From Elysia crispata (taxonomy: Eukaryota > Mollusca > Gastropoda > Plakobranchidae), in assembly GCA_033675545.1 (NCBI GenBank), contig JAWDGP010005686.1, positions 414,001-478,000 of the forward strand: 64,000 nucleotides of DNA. The letters run 5' to 3'. Below the pieces are notes generated by a model. The model saw only the letters and a list, made by a program, of their open reading frames with translations. It was not told the DNA's origin and ran no database searches. Positions 10,901 through 23,922 of this stretch are shown piece by piece. A program made the position numbers and the translations under genes. How positions within the stretch are numbered: the first letter of the stretch is position 1; each line of letters begins with the position of its first letter.

Positions 10901-13900
10901 TTCTTTTCCCATTTTCAAAGGGCCTTGTAAAGATCTTTTGAAACCATTTTTCTTTCCCCCAATTTTTAAAAATGATCCTGAAATCATAAATCTACATGTA
11001 CTTATTGAGAACAGCACAAATTGAAGAAGAGAATGTCGTTTAGGAAGTTTTATGGGGTGAATCTCAATCATATTCCTTTTAATAAAGCTAATGTTTTAAA
11101 GTTCTCTTTCCATATATTTCAGGTGTACAGAGCATTTTCATTTAAAGAAAGCATTTTTATCCTTTAACTCAGTAGATAGAAGAACTATACTGAAATTAAA
11201 CTGCCTTTCACATAATTTTTAAACCTTTGCTTTAAAAAGCGGCTGCAGACTTTTGAGCTTCTCCACAAGTCCGATATCTTTTGCAACTGAGTCAGTATGA
11301 TCCTCTTTGAAGACATCAAATAGAGAGTCCAGGGCCTCAGCAACGATTACCAAATCCAAATTGGTACTCACCACTTCTAGCAAGATTATACTTATTCTCT
11401 GTGAAAGAATATTATCCATGTAATGAATAGTGAAATATAAACATGCTCTTGCAAGAAAAAAATTATGTCAATTTATTGAAATGTCCATAAATAAGAATTT
11501 AAGAAAAAGAGAAAAATACTAACTACAAAGACTTGTATTAAAATACTAATTGAAAGAGGGGAAAAAAAGGACCTCAAGGAAAGACCTGATTGTCTCCCTT
11601 ATATTATTTTTCCATGTCAAATGGGGTTTTGTGTATTGATTCAGAGAGAGAGAGAGTGAGTTTACCAATGCCAGTCAAGATATCTTGGCCAATAGCCAAT
11701 TACATCTCAATGGTACTGTTGTCACAGAGTGTCGAAGACATGTTTCTTGTATCTTCTTTCTGTGTTTCCCAAGAAAATAGCAATTTAGCATGTGAAATGA
11801 GACAAACAGTACACATATTTACTCTTGACAGTAACTATGATTTTGCACTGGGAGAAAGAGTATTTTCCTTACTTATATGAGAAAATAAAAAGTCTTCCAC
11901 AGGATATTCATGAAAAGCTCTGTGAACTAATTATTGTGCCTCTGCCATCCCATCCATGTAATACAAGGAAAATGTATAAAGTATGAAAGATGACAGGCAG
12001 GTTAAGTAAAGACATGCTAAGTTAAAATAAACATAGACTTGATGAAGTAAAGGTTTAAGCTGTGTCAATAATTAAGCCTATTGGTATGTTGATCAGTAGA
12101 GCAAAAGGCAATGGTATGCTTTCTGAAAACAAATTTTGATTCCATGATGCCTATGAAAAAACTGGCAAAAACCAAAGTGAAACTTTTTATTTGACAACAT
12201 CAACATGAGCTATGGCTGGGATCAAACCTTTTATCATTGTTCTGAATCACCAACTACTAATATGCCCAATACTCACAACAAATTTGTACTTCTTTTTTTT
12301 AAAATGCTTTAACAGATAATAACTCTAGCATTAACTTGGTTGCTGAGTTTGAGGAAGCAACTTTTCAGCAACACCATGCTTGACGATAATTTATAAAATT
12401 TAGCCTGATAGTTGTAATAGGAAGGATAAAAAGAAAGGGAAATTTCAAATAAATAAGAAAATTGTATTATTCTTGCTATAATCTACATTGAAGAATGCTT
12501 AATTTTACATTCGACCGACATCATCATCATCATACAATTAAAGCTAGATCTTATTGCAGCGCCTCAAATTCAAGGTGGAAATCAGACATTTAAGATAGAT
12601 TTATAGTAACAACTTTTGGAGGTACATTGTCACCGAGTGATTGCTTGATGCAGAGATTTATAGCAACAACTTTTGGAGGTACATTGTCACCGAGTGATTG
12701 CTTGATGCAGAGATTTATAGTAACAACTTTTGGAGGTACATTGTCACCGAGTGATTGCTTGATGCAGAGATTTATAGTAACAACTTTTGGAGGTACATTG
12801 TCACCGAGTGATTGCTTGATGCAGAGATTTATAGTAACAACTTTTGGAGGTACATTGTCACCGAGTGATTGCTTGATGCAGACCACAAATAACATTTAAC
12901 AAAAAAATAGACTTCAAATTTCAATATTTGAGGCTGCAAATATATCTAAAATGAACAGTAACTGAGGTCCAAGCCATTGGAGAAATCCAAGGAAAATTAA
13001 CATTTGATGAAATAAACTTTAAACTCTCTAAAATATACCTGACTGAAGGCTGAATCCCCTCCTGAGAGGATTTAGTGTACTTTGGCAGTGTAGGTATGAA
13101 AAAATTTTTTTATCTTTTTTTTCATGGGGGGGTAAGGGCAGGAAGAAGCATTAATCTACTTTATGATCTGTCTCCTTTAAATGCTGCTCAAATACTAGTT
13201 TTGCATGCTACTAGCTCTGATTTGATTTTGCTACGAAAAAACCCAGTCAACTAATATATAAGTAAATTCAAAATATTCCAGGTACAAAAATGTGAATGAA
13301 TGAGAACAAATGAATTTCACCTTAAATAAAAATGTCAGTTGGTTTTGCTGTGACATGACACATGCAATCGTTGACAAGATTCTTATCACATTGATTTGGA
13401 TCTCCCTGTTTTTGCTCTCAGCTGCCAGGCTCACAAAGAAATCTAGGTCAGACCCACTCATATCACAAAGCTGAGAAAGAAAAAGCAAAATAATAAGGCA
13501 GTTTTGATTTAAAAGCTTCTTCATAAAATACTTAAATTTTGTTTGATATTTCTTTGACACTAAAAAAAGATAAAAAAATTTTGAAACATATTTCATTTGA
13601 GAGCATTGAAATGTGATTGATATAACACAGCTATATAAAGGAAATTTATGGAAATGCCTTTTTATTAGTGTTAGGGCGAGCTGACTATCTTTCAGTTCAA
13701 CATTAACAAAAATGTATTGGTGCAAGTCCCATCTACACCCTGATGCTCGCTACGGAGTCCAAAAGATAGTCAAGATCTGGTGCGCCTATGTATTGTACAG
13801 TTGTGTTGTATAGTTCTCTTGCACCATGGACTACATCATGATAACAAGACCATTAGAAACCTCAGTAGACACATATCGGTATACTTTTTTGCAACAGTGC

Positions 13901-16900
13901 CTCAGTCTTAAGCAAGAGAGAATTGTGTTCTAATTATAATTCAGTATTGGAAACTCTTCAATGGTAAGAATGTTCAATGCTCTGGTGCTTTTCTTTCCAT
14001 ATTTTTAAGAGACTTATATTTCACTTTAGTAGCAGAAATTTGTGTTTGAAAAATTGTCATGTCTTTTGGCGGGGTCAATGGAAACATGCAGATGAAAATT
14101 GAAATCGTAGAAAAAAATTTAAACAGCCATATTGACATACTAATTATTTTAAGTGTACCATCTATCTAAATGTTGGCATTCAAAAAATGTATTATCAGTG
14201 TGTGATATTGATTGATGCTGAAGCAAAATGTGCATTGAATACAATGATATAAAGGTGCAATCAGGATAGAAACAAATTCAAAGAGAGAGCAAAGAACACA
14301 AGATAAATATCTTTCCCAAATGCAGGAAAAAATGGTATCATCCAAAACAACTCAGTAAAAGTTATCCTAATCTTAATTATCCATAATTTCCATCCCATTC
14401 TGAATTTATTATGATAGTGAGGATTCTAGGCACATTACTTTCTTACTGTGATCGCCTCAATCTACTTTGAAAACGATCAGCGTTACCTTGGGCCTGCATG
14501 TGAAAAAGAGGAAGGTGCTGCTCCAAAAACAATTCTGCTTAAACGGAGAATTTTTGTGTAGGGCCTAAATGAATGATGCAAATCAAGAGGCTCAATCAAT
14601 TTAGCACAAATCAGTGCAAATTCTCTGGCACAGAAATTGCTCACTTCTTGACTTTTTGTCAAAGGTACTTATAAAAAGCCTCAACAACACAGACATTTTT
14701 TAAAAGTTTACCCCAGCACTACTCCTCATGAGTTAGGGAACAATCCCTCCTTTTTTTTTCCCCAACTTTAAGTCACTTTTAAAACTGACAATTAAGCAAG
14801 CATGTACTTAAATGAACAAAGATTAACCATGTAGGAAAAATATCTCCACCATGTTTCAATTCATAGTTTGATTTAGTCTCTTGTTGGGAGATGTAAAAAA
14901 ATAACATCACACATACTATATTTTGGCATGACATGCTGCAAACACCTTGTAATATTTTGCAAATATACATGAATGACCTACTGTGGAAAGCTGAAGTATT
15001 TCTAAACGTTGAATGACAGCTCTCATAGCACATGTTACTGCCCATTTCATGTCTTCATCCTGTGTGTCTGAAGAGAGGAGGAGATAAAGAGAATCAATAA
15101 AATACACCAAAGAGCAAATAACTGACAATTTAAAATAAATATAAGATAATATTAAAAAAAAAATAAAAGTAAAATACTTCCATACTTTGTCCAATTATAT
15201 TTTCCTTCATTCTCTAAATTTTTATCATTTGAAAACTATGCAAGTGGTAAAAACAAAGACTCCAAATCATCTGAGCCTCTCAATTAAAATAAGAATTCTC
15301 ATCATGTCTTACTAATCATTGTGAGAAAACTGAGGGCTTTCTTTTCAACTTCACACACAGAGATTCATATTTTAATAATTTTACACACTCATAAATGTTA
15401 TGTGTAAAAAAATATCATAAAGAATAACCTTTTTCTGTCTGAACTAACTTGTACAAATATCCCCACAGTTCTGACAGCGACCCAGACTGAGAGAAAAAGG
15501 ATGCATCGGAAGCTTCCACAAGATTTCCCAGGCACAGCAAAGCTCTTTGCCTCAGCTGGGACAATCTGGTGAAGATGGAAGAGAGGAATTCTATTAAAAT
15601 ATACATAAAGAGTAAAAATTAATAGCGATGAGATGAAATAAGTGAGTTAGTATGAATTAGAGCACTTTATTAAGAAGTGTCCTTTATTAACTTGTTGAAA
15701 CAAACAGGCTTAATCCCTTCAACTAAAAAGTCCAATATCTTTTTGCCAAATGTAACTAAAACCATAAAATGGTGATGGTGTAGACGGTCAACTTTACAAA
15801 AAAAGAAGAAAATATATATATATATATATATATATAAGCATTCATGTATAATAAGTGTAATGAAAACATTATTTGCCTTTGTGCTTTTTTGTTAAAGAAA
15901 GAGAAGACAAGTCATCTGGAATGAAAACCTTACAGGAAAAAACTAATAAAAGAAAATTGCTCTTCTCACTTTGTAAGGGTAGTCTTTCCACAATGGGATC
16001 TCTCCAATCTTTTCAGTAGTTCTGGATCTGAAGGAGAGGCCGCTGTAAGAATCTATGAGGAGAAGATTATTGGGACTTCAGTCCATGCTTGGGAAACTGA
16101 ATTTAATTTCAATTCACTTTTAAAGTTTATATTCAGCAAACTGATCAATGTTAATCAACATCAATTTTTTTCATATAAAAAATATTTAAAATATTGCACC
16201 TTTCGACACCTTTGTAAATTTAATGCCTGGTAAGGTAAAATGGAACTTAGACATTTTTTATCCCTTAAATCTTCAATATTGCTTTGTTTAACTGATACTG
16301 AAAATTAAGAGAGCGAGAGCGCTTGCAAGAGAGATGTAATAGGAACATATACTTACCTTGGAAAGAATATTTTGTTCCAAAAAAGCAGAATTCAATTCAC
16401 TTGATAAACATAAGTTTTCCTGGAAAAGAATAGACATCTGAAATGCATGCTCATAATCGCAACTTCACTTTCTGAAAATCTTCAAATGGCTAATGCAGTG
16501 AACTTTAATTATGAAAAATAATGTGATGAAATCTAGTACTCACAAGTGGTGATCATAATGACAGAAAAACAAATGTAGATTTGAAGATAAATTCAATGTC
16601 TTCCATTCTGATTATTAGTATAAGAAGATGCATATCCGATGTCATATTTTACTTTCAATGGGAAGACAATACAGACCGCTGAGAAAAAGTAAAAGCAAAT
16701 CTATTCAAGAATTTAACTAAAGGATAGAGTAGAATTAAGAAAATATAGCCTAACTTGGAACTCTTTGAGTTACCAATAAATTTGACCGTCAAAGTTAAAA
16801 GGATTCAACTATGAGGATATATATTATAATTTCACTATGACAATTAAAACTTTTTTTTTCAAGATTCTTTTTGAAAGACCTGAAAACTCACAAAAATGTA

Positions 16901-19900
16901 AATTATTGTTTGCTTGCTTAGACTTACTTTGAAACAAACATGGCATTGACATAAATCAGCTATAAGTTAAGAACAGATGACAGACCAGTAAAACATTTAA
17001 ACATAAGCAAAGCCTACAATAAAAAAAATTTTATAGATAAAATGAGTCTTGGGGAATTCTCATTTCTTACAGTTGTCTCCATTGCCGTTTCTACGTCATG
17101 CGAAGCGGACTCTGTTGCTTGGTCATCTGAAGATTCTTCCCAGGCCTCCTCATCAGCGTCTTCCCACTCCCCTGGGGATTTGAATGATTCATGAACAAAT
17201 TTACTCTTTCAGGTCTCATCTAAAATACAGTGGAATCCGCTTAAAGTCAACACCTCAGAACCAAAAAAAATTGTTGACTTTATCCATTTCCAGGAAACAA
17301 GTCCAAAAATTCATGTTATAAAAACAGATTGTCTCTTTCGTTACTTTTTTATACTATAGAGGCCTCCCTTTCTTTACTTTATGCAATAGTGTGGTAAATT
17401 TATATTAAAAAAAAGCAAAGAGAAAACCACACTAATTCTGGAAAGAAGTTTATTTTTACAACTTGATGTACTACACACAAAATTACAAAATAGGCATACA
17501 TTTTCAGCTTTTCCATTTTTTAGTACGGGCTTGGGACCATCATAATTTCGTTTTGAATTCATCCCCTCCAAAAAAAAAACCAATAATGGCCCAATTTAAA
17601 AAAAAATGGTTAATACTATTGGAGGCTTTGGAAAGGATGCTATTGGCTTAACACGAGCGGCAGTGGGGAGAAAACTGCACTGTTTGCCTCAAATGATGCG
17701 AGCCCATGATATGTTAGATCTAGATCCCACCCACGCCCTGCACACCCTTCTTTGTTGCTGTCACAATCACGTAAGACCTCACTAACTTAACTAGGCCTTG
17801 TTAAGCATGCTGTTAATACATAGTCACTTACTGAATGAATTAGGTTTTCAAACAAAGAGCTATATCCCACCCACGCATCCCTATGCATCCCTGCTTTTAT
17901 GGGTTTCACCTTTTCCCATTCACTATGAGGTGTTGACTTTAACTCAACCCCACATAAGTAACTCCAGCTCAGGTAAAGCTCTGATCCTAAGAGAAGGGAC
18001 ATAACTCTGTACAGAGAATAGATCTATACATTTAAAAAAATATGGCAGTCAAACAAAACATAACAGAATTATGAAATTAACTAAAAATAAACTACAGATC
18101 TTGAATTTTTAATGTAACAAGGCTTTATGACAGGAAACCAATTTTCTAAGACTTCTCCTTCACTTCAGGCTGACTCTACCACTATTTCAGTTTTTTCACC
18201 ATCAACATTCTACTTCAACACCATCTCAACATCGCAATCTGGCTCCTGATCTCAAACGGGCAATGGTCATTATTTTCATGCTGATTGTTGTATAACCATG
18301 CAGATAACCAAAATAAACGGTTTCTGTAGCATCCCTGAGATGATCCAAGAGATCATCCATCCTAATTCAAAGTTTAGATATAGCCTAGGCCTCGAAATTG
18401 CCAAAATTCTCGGAAAAAAAGGTCAATTTTGAAGCACAGTTTTAGATCTAAATCTAGTCCGAAAACGAAACTAAAACGAAAACAAAGTCTAAAGTGTCCT
18501 CTAAACGTAAATGAAGTTTGCACCAGATTTCCAGTGATTTTAAAGAAAGAAACACAGCTAAATGGCACCCACAAAATCTATTTATAGCATGATAGTGGAC
18601 TTCCATGAAGTTATTTTCATGGTTTTCTTTATTGAAGATGCAGTTGTGGTTATCATGTGATTACAGTTAAAGAAAAACAATGCTTCGGTCCGTTTGTTGG
18701 AACTGGCTCAATTTATATTATTTCCAATAGACACCCAGAAAGTGAAAGTAAACAAGTGATATAGGTAAACAATATAGTGATCCATACGGGCGACTGCGGG
18801 CAATATAGGTGGGGTTGAGTTCAGCCAAAATGTCCCCAATTCGTTGACTTTATCAGAAAATCATTACTTAAACAAAGAAGAAAAAAAATGGAACTGCAAT
18901 GTGGTATTGACTTCAAGGGAGAGTTTACTTTACGTGAGTTGACTTCAAACGGATTTCACTGTATTAAAGAAGACTGTCACAAGGCAAATATACATTACAC
19001 AATCACCAGCAACTGTGCGGAGAAACTAGAGCATGTATTTTGTGTTGCATTTGACTGAAGCAGGCAAAAGTGAGTGCAAGTGAGGCTGGAACATTTTCTT
19101 TTTTTCAAAATTGAAATATTCTTGCTCTGTTTGCGCCAAAAACTTATTCTGTCATAAATTGGACGAATTTTAGGAGAAAAAAAAATTAAATTGAAGAATG
19201 TGCCTCTTATTTGGTCATCAATTAAATAAAATATTGTCAAGTTCAGAGAAAAGTCAACCGTTTCATGCCACAGGCTCATTCTATCAATGCAGCATCTCTG
19301 GTACTCTCTTACTTAGCCTGTTTTCCCCATGAGGTGCAGTAGTAATGACTGAGTAATCTGCAACCACTTTTTGTAGACCTAAAGAAATTTTCATGTAGAT
19401 ATTATTTCACCACATTCAAATTAGCAAGTAGTGCAGAAGTCTGAAAAACTGAAAAGGAAACTAAAATAGACATGACAAGAAGGTGAAAAGGTGTTGTGAT
19501 AAGTCTGAGAAAACAAATTCATACAAAGGGTTTGGAGACTGATCAATTAGTGCTAAAGCAACTTTAGTCTTTATTTCCCAATAATACAGAATTGATGGCA
19601 AGAAAATGCAACAATAAATCAAATCTGTTACAAGCAAAATGTACTCGAACATTTGATAAAAATAATGATGATCAAATAATAGATTTTACCATCAGAACAG
19701 CAGAGGTTGGCAAGTAGTTCTAACGACATCCCTTGAGCACTGAGGAGCTTGTCTACAGATGGCCACGTTAACTCAGGGTCAAAACTCATTTCCTAGCAAA
19801 CCGACATGAAAAGAAAAATCGCATTAGGACAAATTTCAGTGACATTGTTGTAGATATAATAAATAGTAACATTTCCATGAAACTAGCTAACGGAATGGAA

Positions 19901-22900
19901 AGTAAGCAACAGATAAATAGAACTTTAAGCAAAACTTATCTTTTCTAAATGATTAAAATTATTGCATCTATTGATACACAATGATATAAAATATCTTGAT
20001 GGGAATGAATCTGTGCTGGTTGCTTTCCCTTAGTCAGTATGATTCATTGTGCTCACATCTTGTCATTTCAGCAGCATACCAGCTGCATGTGGAAGTAGTT
20101 GACTCCATTTATGTTGCACATATTGGTGCCCTGTCTGCTTGTATCAACCTTCAACCTCTATGTCCGCCCTCTTACTGCTACGAGCCTTCACTCACTGCTC
20201 CTGTTGCCACTGACTTGCTGTAAGTTGTTGGGTTTCTCTTTTCAACCTATAAATTTAATTTGTCTGTGCTTGTTTCACCGCGGCCTTGTTGTTGGATTTT
20301 TCTCCCTTATGAATGTATCATTTATTCTTTTAATATATTATGAACTCTGACTCTTGTAAGCAGTAATGCTTTTTTATCAGTAAGTTAATTTTCAGAGAAG
20401 TATTTATTACTTTTCACATTTTTGTAGTTTTTATTTTGTTGTTTAAATTTGGTCCTCTGCTTACAAATTCCGGTTTCAATTTTTTGTTCACATTTTTTAA
20501 ACAAAAATTAAGGTCCCTAACTCCATATTCAGTGAAATAGATAAGGTGCAAGCAGCGTTTTGTTAAAAATCAGGAAATGAGAAAACTTGTACAGGACCAT
20601 AATGAACTGAACATAAAGATTATTTTCTGACTGCTTCTTTCATAAAGCTTTTAACTTAGGAAGTACCGAAGTTAAAAAAAATTGAATCTTTTTCGGTTAA
20701 CATTGAACTTCCATTTGTCAGACTAAACCTTACATCTTCTGCGTGATGATGTCCATCAAGTGCACTCTCTATAGCACCAGACAAACTCATGTCTAATGCA
20801 TCCACTGTGGCCTGGACAATACTCTTGTAATGTTGGCTCAGATCGACACTGGGCAGGTTTAGTAAAATACCTGTTAACAAAGATAAAAAAAAAATCAAGG
20901 CATATTGCTCTTATAAAGATACATGAGTGTGACCTGATGTCTGTTGCTGACCAGAAAGGAATATGAGATTCACACATAAATAAAAGTTGCTGTTAGTTTC
21001 GTCAAATAAGAGATTTTTTGATCATCTACAGGGCCAAGCCATAGCAGAGAAGCAGCTGAACTCTGAACAAAATTGACACCTGTCTTGTCCTAAAAACAAG
21101 AATAAGAGTAAACTAAGAAGTACTTTTGCTTAAAGTTCTAAGACATAAGTTAGCCCTGACATATTCAAAAAAAAATCAACCTGATCATGATGAAATCAAG
21201 GGCTCGTTTTGTTATCCAAACCAGCAAAACTAGCCTTACCAATCCCTCACCCTTCCACAATGTCCACAGACATTTTAAAACCTACCTGTGGTAAGAGTTC
21301 TGAAAAGAATATTGTCAACCCCTGTCTGCCTCAATGTTAGGATGGAGAACAGCTGGGTGCAAATATCTTGCTGTGAACAAACTGATGAGACCTCTGCATT
21401 GTTCTCACTTACAACATGGAGACAACGAGCTGAAAATTTATTGAAACTCTGTGAGTGAAAAAAAGTATTCTTTTATATTTCTAGATAGTATAAGAAGCAT
21501 GAACGAAAAACTATATATTTACACCAAAGAGATGAGTTTTGTAAAAACGTATACAAATTTATACCTAGCATAAGACTTGATGACCACAAATGATTTCAAC
21601 GAAACTGTAAATAAACATTTCAAGCTAACAACGAGGCATTTAAACACAAAAAAATTTTGGCATTACCCATGTACATAAACATTTATTATATATTCGCCTG
21701 AGCTTGTAAATCAATCTATATCACAGTTTCACAGAACGAAAAAAGCATAGCTTAGTAGATTCATGACAATCAAAAATAAAAATCATTGCCTAGGTAAATT
21801 ACTTATATAGTTATTTTTAGACCTATTATTCAAAAGGAAATTTTGGAATGAGCCTATTTAAGAAGCTTCAAGATATTATGGCAGTGGAAGAGTTTTAAAA
21901 TTTCTTACCTACAGCAGTTGCTAGGGAATATCCATAGGCGTCTACTTTCAATAAAGGTAATAAAATAGCAAGTACATTTTCCTTGTTGAACCAACCAACA
22001 GCAGTACCTGAGCTTTCACTGTCAAAAAATTTTTTTTTAAATATGTAAAAAAACTTCCTTGTATTTAAGAAAAAAAAGGACAAAATTAGAGCAAAAATCA
22101 AATATCTTTTAAAAAATGAAACATGACCTAGTTATACGTGTTTCACAAAGCTTAACTTCATAAGCCAATTGTGGTAGGTAAAAAATAGAAGAAAAAAAAT
22201 TGTTTCAACTTTGCATCTCTTGACGTCTACTGGTTCCTTTTTAATGATGAAATGATTATGGGACTCCATGAAGGTGCACACTGCCCACAGGGTACTCACC
22301 ATAAATTTGCAAGTAGTTCAACAGCTTCCACCAGCACATCTGTAGATGTGTCATATTTTGTTTCACCCTTTGAAGGAACCCAGTTGTTTCCATACTGTTG
22401 AAAAAATTTATGTCATATTTAAGTTTTGTTCTTCTTTGAAGAAATACAGTACGTGCATAAAAAAAAACAGACAGCATTCAATAATTATCAGATTTTCAAG
22501 AGACAATAAATTTTATAAAACATTCACAGCCCTAATTTTTTTTTCTGAAACGATGGCTCATGTTAATTGCGATAGACCACTGCTTGTGTATAGATTCACT
22601 CATGTTTGTATATCTTGCAATTTTGTAATTGGGTAAAAAAATGCTGTCCCATTTGAGTATTTACCAAAAAAAATAAATTTAGTATACTTTGAGCAATTCT
22701 GGGCAGTAAGACTAGAAAAGCTGATTAGGAGAGCACATACAAAATTTTATTACGGTGACTGAATATAACTAATGTAGATTTTGGATGATATTGTGGGAGA
22801 AATATTTTTTTTTTGATATCCTGGCTCTCAGCTATCTTTTATACATAGCAAAAATGTGTATATCTCATCTCAGAATAAGGAAGTATACAAACCTCATTGA

Positions 22901-23891
22901 TAACAGCTATTAATGGTGTCAACACATCTTGAGTCACCATAACATCACAAACATCCTCTTGACCATAGACACTCATATTTCTGAGAATGAATATTGAAAT
23001 TCTTTTTTCTTTTCAGTAATACAGGAAAACATACAATTTCTTACTTTTTGATTTGTTTAAAAATCTCTACATGCTTATTATGAGGTTATGAGCTCCAACA
23101 AAAATTGTCGAGAGGTACATTCCTTGCAGCAATTAAGATTGTTTACATTTTTGTGATAGGGAGCGTTTGAAAGGATTTATAAACAAAATTAGATTTTATA
23201 CAACTAGCTAATTCTCATGAATCCTTGAAAAACAGCAGGCAGAAAAATATCTGACGATAATCTCCTTATTTGAATACTAAATTCAAGCTATGGCTTTCAA
23301 CGACTTTAGATTACATTCTTTAATATTAGATAGTTTCATAATTCAATTAAAAAACCTCTTGTTATTATTAAATTAAGTTAAGCTTTCTGACAATCTCATT
23401 GCATCAGGAAAAATTTTCTGTTATCCCCACAGACTTACCTTAAAGCTCCAAGAGCACTTTTTCGAACATCTAGGCATCCATCCAGGAAGAGAGAGGCTGC
23501 AATTTTCACAGCATTTTGGTTCAGGAGAAGGCCAATTGCTGAAGGCTGTGAAACAATACTGGCCAAAATTTTGCATCCACATGCTCTTTCTTCAGTTGAA
23601 GCCGCTTGCATCTTAAAAACAAAGACATAAAATTCCTTTCAAATTTGCCATTTAGCCAGAATCCACATATGAAATTTTGTTTAAAAATTTTAAACCAAAA
23701 AAACAGATGTGCAAATCCCCTGTAAATATGGGAAATCAGCTCATTCTGTAGTTTTCATCAATTTCAGGATCCTCCTAAATACTCGTTAAATGGCTATGAA
23801 TTAAAAAAAAAAGTGCCTAAAAGTCCATTGTATCACGTGTATTCACAGCTACTTATTTCCTCCTACATGATAATAATAATAATAATAATAA

Positions 23892-23922
<31 letters not shown>

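Noticed and set aside
12599..12884. CRISPR array
   Set aside because: The repeats are contiguous with no unique spacers, and the DNA is animal nuclear sequence.
12590..12899. 19-residue periodic protein on both strands
   Set aside because: The period is a consequence of a 57-bp minisatellite inside a HEATR3 intron. Nearly perfect repeats on both strands argue against coding selection.
20996..21092. Possible additional HEATR3 exon between exons 6 and 7
   Set aside because: An acceptor-like TTTTTAG is present, but the reading has no similarity to the family, and exons 6 and 7 already join in phase across the conserved block.
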